A stretch of 64,000 nucleotides of DNA. It comes from JACKNG01 sp050184115 (GTDB lineage Bacteria; Pseudomonadota; Gammaproteobacteria; Ga0077536). Under the pieces are notes generated by a model. It was not told the origin of the DNA. It saw only the letters and a list, made by a program, of their open reading frames with translations, and searched no databases. Positions 1 through 8,766 of this stretch are shown piece by piece. The stretch is taken from the NCBI GenBank assembly GCA_050184115.1, contig JBFXAQ010000001.1:558001-622000 (forward strand), written 5' to 3'. Numbering within the stretch: the stretch's first letter is position 1; the number at the start of each line of letters is the position of its first letter. Both the position numbers and the translations under genes were made by a program.

Positions 1-144
1 GTGATCACGCGCGGCATCCCCATTGGCGTCGGCATCATCCTGCTCGGCCTCGCCCTCACCGGCATCTACGTCCACCGCGCCAACGGCGAATTCGACGCGA
101 CCACTGCCGCGATCGTGCGCCGGCTCGGCGAGGAGCGGGCATGA
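1..144 (+). CDS. DUF485 family inner-membrane protein, C-terminal part
   Basis: The reading frame enters from the left edge and ends in TGA at 142-144, so only the last 47 codons are present. A hydrophobic segment (residues around GIPIGVGIILLGLALTGIYV) is followed by a short charged tail with an R-A-N-G-E-F-D stretch. That arrangement is typical of the end of DUF485 (YjcH-like) proteins. In enterobacteria and pseudomonads this small membrane protein is encoded directly before the acetate permease ActP. Here its stop overlaps the ActP start by four bases (ATGA), so the two are probably translationally coupled. The true start lies outside the window. The function of DUF485 is not well established; a role with the permease is inferred from context. 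Confidence 0.8.
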   Translation: MITRGIPIGVGIILLGLALTGIYVHRANGEFDATTAAIVRRLGEERA

Positions 145-1805
145 AGCGCGCCGTCCCGACCCTGGCGGCGTTGCACGTGACGGTGTGGGCCCTGCCGGTG
201 CGTGCTGCCGGCGGCGGCCTGCCCGAAGTGCCCGCGGATGCCCCGCTCAATGTCGCCGCCATCGCCATGTTCCTGGTCTTCGTCGTTGCCACGTTGGGCA
301 TCACCTGGTGGGCAGCCAGCCGCACGCGTACGGCGAGCGACTACTACGCGGCCGGCGGCGGCATCAGCGGCGGTCAGAACGGGCTCGCCATCGCCGGCGA
401 TTTCATGTCGGCGGCGTCCTTTCTCGGCGTTTCGGGTCTCGTCTACAGCAGCGGCTACGACGGCCTCATCTATTCCATCGGCGGGCTGGCGGGCTGGCCG
501 CTGGTACTGTTCCTGCTCGCCGAGCGCCTGCGCAACCTCGGCCGCTACACCTTCGCCGACGCCGTCAGCTACCGGCTGGCCGCGCTGCCGGTGCGCACGC
601 TCGCCGCCTGCGGCACGCTGGTCGTGGTGCTGCTGTACCTCATTGGCCAGATGGTCGGCGCCGGCACGCTGATCCAGGTGCTGTTCGGACTGCCCTACGA
701 GGTGGCGGTGATCCTGGTCGGTGTGCTGATGGTGCTCTACGTCAGCTTCGGCGGCATGATCGCGACCACCTGGGTGCAGATCATCAAGGCCGCGCTGCTC
801 CTGTTCGGTTCGACCGTGCTCGCGCTGGTCGTCATGTACCGCTTCGGCTTTTCGTTCGAGCGCATGTTCAGCGCTGCCGTCGCCGTGCATCCCAAGGGGG
901 TGGCGGTGATGGCGCCCGGTGGCCTGGTCTCCGACCCGGTCTCGGCGCTGTCGCTCGGCGTCGCGCTGCTGTTCGGCACCGCCGGCCTGCCGCACGTCCT
1001 GATGCGTTTCTTCACCGTCCCCGATGCCCGTGCCGCGCGCCAGTCGGTGTTCATCGCCACCGGTCTCATCGGCTACTTCTACCTGCTGACGGTGATCATG
1101 GGCTTCGGCGCCATCGTCATCGTCTCGCAGGACCCGCGCTTCCTCGTCGACGGCGCGCTGCGCGGCGGCAACAACATGGCGGCCATCCATCTCGCCCAGG
1201 CGAGTGCCGGCGACCTCTTCCTCGGCTTCATCTCGGCGGTGGCCTTCGCCACCATCCTCGCCGTGGTCTCGGGCCTGACCCTGTCCGGCGCCTCGGCCAT
1301 CTCGCACGACCTCTATGCCAGCGTCATTCGCCGCGGCGAAGCCCCGGAAGGCGACGTCATGCGCATCTCACGCGTCTCGTCGGTGGTGCTCGGCGTGCTC
1401 GCGGTCGCGCTCGGCATGGCCTTCGAGGGCCAGAACGTCGCCTTCATGGTCCTGCTCGCCTTCGCTGTCGCTGCGAGCGTCAATTTCCCCGTGCTCATCC
1501 TGTCCATGTACTGGCGGCGCCTGACCACCCGTGGCGCGGTCGTCGGTGGCGCGACCGGGCTCGTCACCGCCGTCGTCCTGATGGTGCTCGGCCCGACCGT
1601 GTGGGTCGAGGTGCTCCGTAACGCGGAGCCCGTCTTCCCCTACCGCTACCCGGCGCTGTTCTCGATGCTGGCCTCGTTCGCGGTCACGGTGGTGGTTTCG
1701 CTCACCGACCGCAGCCCGCGGGCCGTGGCCGAGCGGCAGGCCTTCGAAGCGCAGTACGTGCGCGCCATCACCGGCATGGGCGCGGCGGCGGCGACGCGCC
1801 ACTGA
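141..1805 (+). CDS. actP: Cation/acetate symporter ActP (sodium:solute symporter family)
   Basis: This 554-residue polytopic membrane protein of the sodium:solute symporter family takes up acetate and other short monocarboxylates with a cation. The N-terminus looks like a cleavable signal (MKRAVPTLAAL... up to VRAAGGG), as in ActP. About a dozen membrane segments follow. The glycine-rich stretch at residues 66-97 (DYYAAGGGISGGQNGLAIAG) is the characteristic substrate/sodium region. The length matches the family (about 550). It follows the DUF485 gene with an ATGA overlap. The downstream Pat-like enzyme fits a local theme of acetate uptake and acetyl-CoA metabolism. Assignment to ActP rather than another member rests on the signal peptide, the length and the DUF485 partner. 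Confidence 0.9.
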   Translation: MKRAVPTLAALHVTVWALPVRAAGGGLPEVPADAPLNVAAIAMFLVFVVATLGITWWAASRTRTASDYYAAGGGISGGQNGLAIAGDFMSAASFLGVSGLVYSSGYDGLIYSIGGLAGWPLVLFLLAERLRNLGRYTFADAVSYRLAALPVRTLAACGTLVVVLLYLIGQMVGAGTLIQVLFGLPYEVAVILVGVLMVLYVSFGGMIATTWVQIIKAALLLFGSTVLALVVMYRFGFSFERMFSAAVAVHPKGVAVMAPGGLVSDPVSALSLGVALLFGTAGLPHVLMRFFTVPDARAARQSVFIATGLIGYFYLLTVIMGFGAIVIVSQDPRFLVDGALRGGNNMAAIHLAQASAGDLFLGFISAVAFATILAVVSGLTLSGASAISHDLYASVIRRGEAPEGDVMRISRVSSVVLGVLAVALGMAFEGQNVAFMVLLAFAVAASVNFPVLILSMYWRRLTTRGAVVGGATGLVTAVVLMVLGPTVWVEVLRNAEPVFPYRYPALFSMLASFAVTVVVSLTDRSPRAVAERQAFEAQYVRAITGMGAAAATRH

Positions 1806-1840
1806 GCGTCCTCCGGGGTGGTGCCGACCTTCGCGGCGGT

Positions 1841-1867
1841 GCGGCTGATCCCGCGCGCGTCAGCCGC
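1841..1867 (+). terminator. GC-rich hairpin after actP
   Basis: Perfect 8-bp inverted repeat GCGGCTGA (1841-1848) and TCAGCCGC (1860-1867) with an 11-base loop, in the gap between actP and the PEBP gene. There is no T-run, so it is at best a weak intrinsic terminator. It could instead be an operator, because it abuts the putative -10 element at 1868. Confidence 0.3.
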
Positions 1868-1873
1868 TAAGCT
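1868..1873 (+). promoter_or_regulatory. Putative -10 element (TAAGCT) for the PEBP gene
   Basis: TAAGCT sits in the context GCTAAGCTGTG, 37 bases before the ATG at 1910. The same GCTARSCTG pattern recurs at similar distance before several other genes in this window. No convincing -35 was seen. Confidence 0.35.
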
Positions 1874-1909
1874 GTGCGCCCTGGGCAACACCGGTGGAGG
1901 TAACGACGC

Positions 1910-2410
1910 ATGGCCTTGATCCTGACCAGCGAAAGCTTCAGGGAGGGCGAACTGCTCGGCAGCGACCACGTCCTGTCCGAGGCCTACGGCTTCGGTTGCA
2001 CCGGCGGCAACTTGTCGCCGCAACTGGCGTGGCAGGGCGCGCCGGAGGGAACGCAGAGTTTCGCCGTGACCTGCTTCGACCCGGATGCGCCCACCGGCAG
2101 CGGCTTCTGGCACTGGGTGGTGGCCAATATCCCGGCCAGCGTCGCGAGCCTGCCGCTCGGCGCCGGTGACCCTGCCAGCGGCCGGATGCCGGCCGGCGCG
2201 CTGGAGGTGCGCACCGATTTCGGCAAACCCGGTTACGGCGGGCCGTGCCCGCCCGAGGGTTCCAACATCCACCGCTACATCTTCACCGTGCATGCCGTCG
2301 GCGTGAAGGAATTGCCGGTGACCGCCGACACCTCCGCTGCCGTGGTCGGCTTCTATCTCAACTTCAACACCCTCGAGAAAGCCAACCTGATCGGGCTCTT
2401 CAAGCGCTGA
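1910..2410 (+). CDS. YbhB/YbcL family Raf-kinase-inhibitor-like (PEBP) protein
   Basis: This 166-residue cytosolic protein belongs to the phosphatidylethanolamine-binding family. Diagnostic motifs are CFDPDAPTGSGFWHW (C55, D57, D59, P61) and the later GPCPPEGSNIHRYIFTVHAV, which together form the conserved anion pocket. The length matches E. coli YbhB/YbcL. The ATG at 1910 is preceded by GGTGGAGGTAACGACGC, a good ribosome-binding site. The bacterial family has no firmly established biochemical role, so only the fold and ligand pocket can be claimed. It is 19 bases upstream of the Pat-like gene and probably co-transcribed with it. Confidence 0.88.
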   Translation: MALILTSESFREGELLGSDHVLSEAYGFGCTGGNLSPQLAWQGAPEGTQSFAVTCFDPDAPTGSGFWHWVVANIPASVASLPLGAGDPASGRMPAGALEVRTDFGKPGYGGPCPPEGSNIHRYIFTVHAVGVKELPVTADTSAAVVGFYLNFNTLEKANLIGLFKR

Positions 2411-2429
2411 ACCGGCGGCGTCGCAAGCC

Positions 2430-5135
2430 ATGACCGTACGCAACCTCGACGCGGTGTTCAAACCGCGTTCCGTGGCCTTGATCGGGGCGAGCGCGCGCGA
2501 CGGCGCGCTCGGCCGCCTGCTGCTCGAGAACCTGCGCGGCAGCGGTTTCACCGGCCCGGTGTTCGCCGTCAACGCGCACCACGACACGCTGCTCGGTGAG
2601 CCCTGCTACCGCGAGGTCGCGGCCCTGCCCGAGGTGCCCGATCTCGCCGTCATCGCCACCCCGCCCGACAGCGTGCCGGACATTGTCACCGCGCTCGCGC
2701 GGCGCGGCACGCGGGCCGCGGTGGTGATCACGGCGGGTTTCGGTGGTGACGGCGCGGCGTCGCGTGAACGCCTGCTCGCCGCCGCGCGGCCGGCCCTGCT
2801 GCGCGTGGTCGGCCCCAACTGCCTCGGCGTGCTGGCACCGCATGCCGGCCTCAACGCGAGTTTCGCCCACCTCGCGCCGCGGCCCGGGGGGATTGCCTTC
2901 ATCGCGCAGTCGGGCGCGATGATCACCTCGATCCTCGACTGGGCCGATTCGCGCGGCATCGGCTTCTCGGCGCTGGCCTCGATCGGTGACATGGCCGACG
3001 TCGACTTCGGTGACCTGCTCGACTACTTCGCCGACGATCGCGACACCCGCGCCATCCTGCTCTACGCCGAGGCGGTGACCGCGGCACGCAAGTTCATGTC
3101 GGCGGCGCGCGCGGCGGCGCGCAGCAAGCCGGTCATCGTGGTCAAGGCCGGGCGTCACGCCGCGGCGGCGCGCGCCGCCGCTTCGCATACCGGCGCCCTG
3201 GCTGGACACGACGAGGTCTACGACGCGGCCTTCCGCCGTGCCGGCATGCTGCGCGTCGACACCCTGGAAGAACTCTTCGATGCCGCCGAGACCCTGTCGC
3301 TCATGCGCCCGCCGCGCGGAGAGCGCCTGGTCATCGTCAGCAACGGCGGCGGCATCGGCGTGCTCGCCACCGATGCACTGGCCGGGCGCGGCGGTCAACT
3401 GGCCGAGCTGTCGGCGGCGACCCTGGCCCGCCTCGACGCCGTGCTGCCGGCAACCTGGTCGCATGGCAACCCGGTCGACATCATCGGTGACGCACCGCCG
3501 GCGCGTTACCAGGCGGCGCTGGAGGCGGTGCTGGCCGAGCCGGCGGCGGATGCCATCCTGGTGCTGAACTGTCCGACCGCCGTGACCACCGGCGACGCCG
3601 CGGCGGCAGCCGTGATCACGGCCCTGCCACCGCGCGGGGCACCGCCGGTGTTCACCAGCTGGGTCGGCGGGCGCGGCACGGAGGCGGCGCGCGCGCGCTT
3701 CCGCGAGCACGGCATTCCCACCTACGAGTCGCCGGAAGATGCCGTCACCGCCTTTCAGCACCTGGTCGAATATCGGCGCAACCAGGCCGCGCTGATGGAA
3801 ACACCCCCCTCGCTGCCGCAGGCCTTCTCCGCCGACGTCGCGACCGCGCGGTCGACGGTGGCCGCGGCGCTCGCCGCCGGGCGCGAATGGTTGAGCGAGA
3901 TCGAGGCCAAGCAGGTGCTGGCAGCCTACGGCATCGGCGTCGTCGAAACGCGCTTCGCGCCCGATGCCGCCGCCGCCGGCGCCTGCGCTCGAGCGCTCGG
4001 CGTGCCGGTCGCGCTCAAGATCGTCAGCCCCGACCTGACCCACAAGTCCGATGTCGGCGGCGTGGTGCTCGACCTCGCCCCGGATGCGGTTGCCGCGGCC
4101 GCGGCAGCCATGCGCGAGCGCATTGCGCGTGAGCGACCGGCGGCGTCGATCGAGGGCTTCGCCGTCGAGCCGATGGTCGCGCGCGGGCAGGGCGTCGAAC
4201 TCATCGCCGGCGTGGTCGACGATGCCCAGTTCGGTCCGGTCGTCCTGTTCGGCCATGGCGGCACCGCGGTCGAACTCATCGACGACACCGTCATCGCCCT
4301 GCCGCCGCTCAACCTCGCGCTCGCCCGCGACGCCATCGCGCGCACCCGCGTGGCACGCCTGCTCGGCGGTTACCGCGGCGTCCCGGCGGTCGACGTCGAC
4401 GCCGTGGCATTGACCCTGGTGCGGCTCTCACAGCTCGTCGTCGACCTCGCCGAGGTGGTCGAACTCGACATCAACCCGCTGCTCGCGCGTGCCGACGGCG
4501 TCACCGCGCTCGATGCGCGCGTGCGGGTGCGGGCGAGTTCGGCCGATGGCGCCGCGCGGCTCGCCATCCGGCCCTACCCGGGGGAGCTCGAACAGGCATT
4601 GCGGCTTACCGACGGCCGTGAGTTCCTGCTGCGTCCGATCCGGCCGGAAGACGAACCGGCCCTGCTGCGCACCTTCAGCCGCCTGAGCCCGGAGGAGATC
4701 CGTTTCCGTTTCTTCGCCCCGCTCAAGTTCCTCGACCACCTGATGGCGGCGCGCTTCACCCAGATCGACTACGACCGCCAGATGGCCCTGGTGCTGACCG
4801 AGGTCGGCGCGAGCGACGAGATCCACGCCGTCGTGCGCCTGATCGAGGACCCGGATCGCGAGCGCGCCGAGTTCGCCATCGTCGTCGAGCACGAGCTGGC
4901 CGGGCAGGGACTCGGTACGCGATTGATGCACGTCATCATCGACTACGCACGGGCTCGCGGCGTTGCCGTGTTGTGGGGCGAGGTGCTGGCCGACAACCAC
5001 CGCATGCTCGCGCTCGGCCGCGAACTCGGCTTCCGCGAACACGCCCACCCCAGCGAGCCCGGTATCGTGCATGTCGAACTCGATCTCACGGCCACGCGGT
5101 CACCGATTCCTCTTGCAACGGGAGAACACCCATGA
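2430..5135 (+). CDS. Pat-like bifunctional protein: ADP-forming acyl-CoA synthetase domains plus GNAT acetyltransferase
   Basis: At 901 residues it matches Salmonella Pat/E. coli PatZ (about 886). Domain order: a CoA-binding Rossmann domain (about 5-130), a succinyl-CoA-ligase-like domain (about 150-290), an ATP-grasp domain (about 470-690, with LKIVSPDLTHKSDVGGV), and a C-terminal GNAT domain (about 735-890) with the acetyl-CoA-binding loop ELAGQGLGTRLM. Pat enzymes acetylate lysines, classically the active-site lysine of acetyl-CoA synthetase, which would fit the nearby actP. The segment SHTGALAG (His253) aligns with the phospho-histidine loop of ADP-forming synthetases (GHAGAI in E. coli SucD) and keeps the histidine. 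The synthetase half may therefore still be catalytic. The stop overlaps the next start (ATGA). Confidence 0.85.
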   Translation: MTVRNLDAVFKPRSVALIGASARDGALGRLLLENLRGSGFTGPVFAVNAHHDTLLGEPCYREVAALPEVPDLAVIATPPDSVPDIVTALARRGTRAAVVITAGFGGDGAASRERLLAAARPALLRVVGPNCLGVLAPHAGLNASFAHLAPRPGGIAFIAQSGAMITSILDWADSRGIGFSALASIGDMADVDFGDLLDYFADDRDTRAILLYAEAVTAARKFMSAARAAARSKPVIVVKAGRHAAAARAAASHTGALAGHDEVYDAAFRRAGMLRVDTLEELFDAAETLSLMRPPRGERLVIVSNGGGIGVLATDALAGRGGQLAELSAATLARLDAVLPATWSHGNPVDIIGDAPPARYQAALEAVLAEPAADAILVLNCPTAVTTGDAAAAAVITALPPRGAPPVFTSWVGGRGTEAARARFREHGIPTYESPEDAVTAFQHLVEYRRNQAALMETPPSLPQAFSADVATARSTVAAALAAGREWLSEIEAKQVLAAYGIGVVETRFAPDAAAAGACARALGVPVALKIVSPDLTHKSDVGGVVLDLAPDAVAAAAAAMRERIARERPAASIEGFAVEPMVARGQGVELIAGVVDDAQFGPVVLFGHGGTAVELIDDTVIALPPLNLALARDAIARTRVARLLGGYRGVPAVDVDAVALTLVRLSQLVVDLAEVVELDINPLLARADGVTALDARVRVRASSADGAARLAIRPYPGELEQALRLTDGREFLLRPIRPEDEPALLRTFSRLSPEEIRFRFFAPLKFLDHLMAARFTQIDYDRQMALVLTEVGASDEIHAVVRLIEDPDRERAEFAIVVEHELAGQGLGTRLMHVIIDYARARGVAVLWGEVLADNHRMLALGRELGFREHAHPSEPGIVHVELDLTATRSPIPLATGEHP

Positions 5136-5923
5136 ACCGGCTCGCTTCTGCCTACCTGGCCCTGCTGCTCGGTTTCGCCCTGCCCGCGGGCGCCGCACCG
5201 ACGCTGGACGAGATCCAGGCCGTGCTCGCCAGCCGCCGCCACGTCGATCTCACCCATGCCTTCGATGCTTCGACCCCGGTCTGGCGCGGCTTCGGCCCGG
5301 CCACCCTGGGCGCGGCCGCCGACCCCGAGACCCACCAGCCCTATACCATCGAACAGCACGGCTTCCGCACCACGCTCTACACGCTGGTCGGCCAGTACGG
5401 CACGCACGTCGATCCGCCGGCGCATTTCGACCCGCAGGGCCGCACCATGGACGACATCCCGCTGGCGGAAATGCTCCTGCCGCTGGTGGTGTTCGACGTC
5501 ACGCCGCTGCTCGGAACGGAGCCGAACCATGCCCTGGGCGTGGCCGATATCGAGGCCTGGGAAGCGCGCCACGGGCGCGTGCCGGCCGGCGCCTTCGCCG
5601 CGCTCAGGACCGACATGTCGAAGGACTTCTCCAGCAACCCGGAGCGCTTCAAGCGCTATCCCTTCCCGGGCTGGTCACTGGCCGCGATCCGCTTCCTGTT
5701 CGAACAGCGCGGCATCACCGCCATCGGCCACGAGGCGCTCGACACCGATGCTTCGGAGGACTTCGCCGGCGAGACCTGGCTGCTGAAGAACGGCCACTGG
5801 CAGATCGAGGTGATGACCAACCTCGACCAGCTGCCACCGCGCGGCAGTCTCATCGCGGTGACCTGGCCCAAGGTCAAGGGCGGCTTCGGTTTCCCCGCGC
5901 GGGCCTACGCCATCCTGCCCTGA
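5132..5923 (+). CDS. Exported cyclase-family (kynurenine formamidase-like) metal-dependent hydrolase
   Basis: 263 residues. The start at 5132 gives a clean signal peptide (MNRLASAYLALLLGFALPAGAAP) and overlaps the stop of the preceding gene by four bases, with a GGGAG ribosome-binding site. The cyclase-family signature HxGTHxDxPxH appears as YGTHVDPPAHF, with putative metal ligands H92, D94 and H98. Members hydrolyse N-formylkynurenine or related amides/lactones, or act in polyketide cyclisation; the substrate here is unknown. Secretion to the periplasm is inferred from the signal peptide, whereas cytosolic KynB lacks one. It converges on fnr. Confidence 0.82.
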   Translation: MNRLASAYLALLLGFALPAGAAPTLDEIQAVLASRRHVDLTHAFDASTPVWRGFGPATLGAAADPETHQPYTIEQHGFRTTLYTLVGQYGTHVDPPAHFDPQGRTMDDIPLAEMLLPLVVFDVTPLLGTEPNHALGVADIEAWEARHGRVPAGAFAALRTDMSKDFSSNPERFKRYPFPGWSLAAIRFLFEQRGITAIGHEALDTDASEDFAGETWLLKNGHWQIEVMTNLDQLPPRGSLIAVTWPKVKGGFGFPARAYAILP

Positions 5924-5954
5924 GCACCGCCGGTGCGTAGCCGGCAGGACCGGG

Positions 5955-6704
5955 TCAGCTGGTCGTGGCCTGGTTTTCGCCGAGGCTGATGTCGCGCAGG
6001 CTCGCGAGGTCGCGCAAGCCGACCTCCTTGTGTCGCACGGCGATCAGATCGCGGTCGCTGAAGCGACGCAGCACCCGGCTGACCGTCTCCGGCGCCAGGC
6101 CGACGTAATTGGCGATGTCGTAGCGGGACATCGTCAGGTACAGGGCCTGGGGGTCGCGGCCGAGGACGCCGAAACGCGCCGACAGTTCGAGCAGGAAGTC
6201 GGCGACGCGCTCGTCGGCACTGGAATGCTCGAGACGGACGCGGGCGTGGCGCTCGGTGGCGATGCGGTTGACGATCTTGTCGAGAAACTGTTCGAGCGCC
6301 GGCGTATCGCGGCTCAGCAGCGCATGCAGGTCGCTCGCGCGCAGTTCGCAGAACGAACTGCGTTCGAGGGTGACGACGGCATCCTGGTAGGTCTCCTGGT
6401 GCAGCGAGGCGGTGCCGACGAGGTCACTCGGGAACAGGAAGCCCATCACCGATTCCCGTCCACCGTGTTCGAAGACGACGGACTTGGCCGAGCCCGAACG
6501 CACGAAGTAGTAGGACGTCATCGGCGCGCCCTGGCGGAACAGGTAGGTGCCGCGCGGTACCGGGGCCAGGGGACGCAGGCGCGAGGTGACGTAAGCCGCG
6601 ACCTCCCCCTCGAGATGATCGGGCATGCAATGCGCGCGCAGACGACACTCGTCGCACGCGGCCGGGTGATGCTTGACCACGTGCAGGTGCTGGTGGTTCG
6701 ACAT
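5955..6704 (-). CDS. fnr: FNR/Anr-type oxygen-sensing transcriptional regulator
   Basis: 249-residue Crp-family regulator. Cys17, Cys20 and Cys26 (CDECRLRAHC, spacing CX2CX5C) plus Cys119 (SSFCE) correspond to the four [4Fe-4S] ligands of E. coli FNR (20, 23, 29, 122). The cyclic-nucleotide-binding-like beta-roll spans about 40-150. The helix-turn-helix TMSRYDIANYVGLAPETVSR places E206, S209 and R210 where FNR reads TTGAT half-sites. It should sense oxygen and activate or repress genes under oxygen limitation. The start is supported by AGAGG five bases upstream and a perfect -10 box at 6743-6748. Three FNR-like boxes are seen elsewhere in the window. Confidence 0.93.
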   Translation of the reverse strand: MSNHQHLHVVKHHPAACDECRLRAHCMPDHLEGEVAAYVTSRLRPLAPVPRGTYLFRQGAPMTSYYFVRSGSAKSVVFEHGGRESVMGFLFPSDLVGTASLHQETYQDAVVTLERSSFCELRASDLHALLSRDTPALEQFLDKIVNRIATERHARVRLEHSSADERVADFLLELSARFGVLGRDPQALYLTMSRYDIANYVGLAPETVSRVLRRFSDRDLIAVRHKEVGLRDLASLRDISLGENQATTS

Positions 6705-6742
6705 GCGCTCCTCTGCGACGAGCTCGAAGGAAAGAAGGCGAC

Positions 6743-6748
6743 ATTATA
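6743..6748 (-). promoter_or_regulatory. -10 box of the fnr promoter (TATAAT)
   Basis: On the minus strand a perfect TATAAT lies 39 bases before the fnr ATG. A weak -35-like GTGAAT lies 16 bases further upstream. The transcript would start near 6736. Confidence 0.55.
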
Positions 6749-6799
6749 GCGACGCGGCGCGGCCATTCACCCCGCGGTGAAAGGTTGTCGCGGCAGGGG

Positions 6800-7456
6800 T
6801 CAGTAACGGTCGAGGCTCAGGGAGCTGGCGAACTCCGCCAGTTGCTCGTCGATGCGGTCGACACCGTCGTAGGCACCCGAGCCGGCGACGAGGAAGCTCA
6901 GCTGGCCGGCGGCGATTGCCAGCACCGTCAGGCGGTCACGCGCCTTGCCGGGCTGTGGTTCGCGGGTGGCGAGCACGGTGCGTGCCGCCGGCAGACCGGC
7001 AACCAGGGTGTCGTTGATCGGTTCCAGCACCTCCAGCGCGTCGCCCGAGCGCGACTGTACCTGGGCCAGGCTCTGCGCCAGCACCTCGGCGGGGGCGGGC
7101 TGCTCGGCCGCGACGAAGGCGACGTTGACGCCGATCATCGGGTTGATGCCGGCATGGGGCGGTGGGTACTTGGTCAGTGCGAACAGGGGCGCGCCCTGGC
7201 CCTGTTCCAAGGCCGCGACGATGGCCGTCGGCGCGAACCGGATGCGGTCACCGTCCGGCTTGACGCCGGTCTCGGTGAGATAAGACCAGTCGCCCGGGCG
7301 GTGAAAGCTGAACCCGCTGACGTCATGCGGCTTCTCCTGCTCGTCGAGCCAGGCCTTGAGCGCGATGGCGAGGGGAATGATGAGCAGCAGGAGGTAGCGC
7401 GACCACACTCGGGCGCGGTGGGGCGGGCGTCGGGGCAGCATGGAGGGCGGCGGCAT
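6800..7456 (-). CDS. Membrane-anchored protein of unknown function
   Basis: 218 residues if started at 7456; an ATG at 7441 is an alternative. A basic N-terminus (PRRPPHRARVWSR) precedes one membrane segment (YLLLLIIPLAIALKAWL), and a soluble domain of about 170 residues lies outside the membrane. That domain begins with VSGFSFHRPGDWSYLTETG and resembles the small lipid/ligand-binding beta domains often described as conserved exported proteins. No catalytic motif is visible and I do not recognise a characterised homologue. It is transcribed away from the LLM gene, with 160 bases between the two starts, and sits behind fnr on the same strand. Confidence 0.7.
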   Translation of the reverse strand: MPPPSMLPRRPPHRARVWSRYLLLLIIPLAIALKAWLDEQEKPHDVSGFSFHRPGDWSYLTETGVKPDGDRIRFAPTAIVAALEQGQGAPLFALTKYPPPHAGINPMIGVNVAFVAAEQPAPAEVLAQSLAQVQSRSGDALEVLEPINDTLVAGLPAARTVLATREPQPGKARDRLTVLAIAAGQLSFLVAGSGAYDGVDRIDEQLAEFASSLSLDRY

Positions 7457-7615
7457 CGGTGGCGGTATCCGGATCGGTCGCAGTGGGGCGCGCCAACGTA
7501 GCGCGCCCGGCGCGCCCTCGCAACGGACGCGACGCCGACCCGCGCGGTTGACCTGCCGCGGCCGAATGCCGACGATGCCGGGCCACGTCACAGGCGCTGC
7601 CACGGGGAGACCGGC

Positions 7616-8695
7616 ATGAAATTCGGAGCGATGATCGCGACCCACATCGGGGATTGGCAGCTGCTCAAGCTTGCCGAAGACCTCGGCTACGACCACGGCT
7701 GGGTGCCGGATTCTCAGATGATCTGGTCGGACTGCTACGCCGTGCTGGCGCTGGCCGCGGCCAACACCTCGCGCATCAAGCTCGGTACCGGGGTCTCGAT
7801 CGCGCCGACCCGCATCGCGCCGGTGACGGCCCATTCCATCGCGACCATCGCCGCGCTGGCGCCTGGCCGGGTGTTTCTCGGCATGGGCACCGGCCACACC
7901 GCGATGCGCGTGATGGGCATGAAGCCGATGAAGCCGAAGGCCTTCCGCGAGTACCTGCGCGTAGTGCGCGCGCTGCTGGCTGGCGAGGAGGTCGAGTACA
8001 GCTTCGACGGCGAGACCCGCGACATCCGTTTCCTGCACCTCGATCGCAAGTTCATCGATCTCGATCAGCCCATTCCCATCTGGGTCGCGGCCAACGGCCC
8101 GGGCGCCTTGCGTGCCGCCGGCGCCTACGGCGACGGGCGCATCTCGGCGCTGAACGAGCCGCCCGAACTCGCGCGCCAGAGCATCGCCCTGATGGCCGAG
8201 GGGGCCGCCGCGGTCGGCCGCGAGTTTCCCGCCGATTTCCACACCGCGGCGTTGACCACCGCGGTGGTCCTGGGGCCAGGCGAGAAGCTGACCAGCGAAC
8301 GGGTCATCGATCAATGCGGTTCGCAGGTCGCCGCCGCGCTGCATTACTGCTACGAGAACTGGCGCATGAGCGGCGACGATTCCTTCATCCCGCCGGCGGT
8401 CCGCAACATCTGGGACGAGTACCTCGACCACCTCAAGCGCATGGCCACGCCGGAAGGCAAGCGCTACCTGCAGGTCCACGACGGTCATTGCTCCTATCTC
8501 GTACCCGAGGAGCGCCGCTTCGTCACCCCGGAGGCCATCGAAACCTGGATCCTGGTCGGCGAACCCGACGAGCTCATCGCCAAGCTGCGCGCTGCCGAGG
8601 CCGCCGGCCTGCGCGAGGTGACCCTGCTGCCGCCGATGGACCACGCGCGGCGCGTCTTCCGCGACTTCGCCACCCACGTCATCGCGCGTTACTGA
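7616..8695 (+). CDS. LLM-class flavin/F420-dependent oxidoreductase
   Basis: 359 residues with the TIM-barrel of the luciferase-like monooxygenase family. The signature segments are MKFGAMIATHIGDWQLLKLAEDLGY at the N-terminus, the beta-strand IKLGTGVSIAP near residues 55-66, and RVFLGMGTGHT near 83-93. The last resembles the cofactor-binding loop of methylenetetrahydromethanopterin reductase-like members. Such enzymes oxidise or reduce diverse substrates with FMN or F420. Nothing in the sequence settles the cofactor or substrate. A GGGGAGA ribosome-binding site precedes the ATG. The MarR efflux operon follows on the same strand but has its own operator. Confidence 0.82.
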   Translation: MKFGAMIATHIGDWQLLKLAEDLGYDHGWVPDSQMIWSDCYAVLALAAANTSRIKLGTGVSIAPTRIAPVTAHSIATIAALAPGRVFLGMGTGHTAMRVMGMKPMKPKAFREYLRVVRALLAGEEVEYSFDGETRDIRFLHLDRKFIDLDQPIPIWVAANGPGALRAAGAYGDGRISALNEPPELARQSIALMAEGAAAVGREFPADFHTAALTTAVVLGPGEKLTSERVIDQCGSQVAAALHYCYENWRMSGDDSFIPPAVRNIWDEYLDHLKRMATPEGKRYLQVHDGHCSYLVPEERRFVTPEAIETWILVGEPDELIAKLRAAEAAGLREVTLLPPMDHARRVFRDFATHVIARY

Positions 8696-8737
8696 GACCG
8701 GCGCCGAGGCACAGCGAGCAAATTGGTGCTAGGGCAA

Positions 8738-8755
8738 TTACTGCTTAGGCAGTAA
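8738..8755 (+). promoter_or_regulatory. MarR-type operator palindrome
   Basis: Perfect inverted repeat TTACTGC-TTAG-GCAGTAA, 12 bases before the marR start. It overlaps a possible -10 (TAATAT, 8753-8758). Size and symmetry fit a MarR-dimer operator, so the regulator probably represses its own operon by blocking the promoter. Confidence 0.65.
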
Positions 8756-8766
8756 TATGCCCGGCC

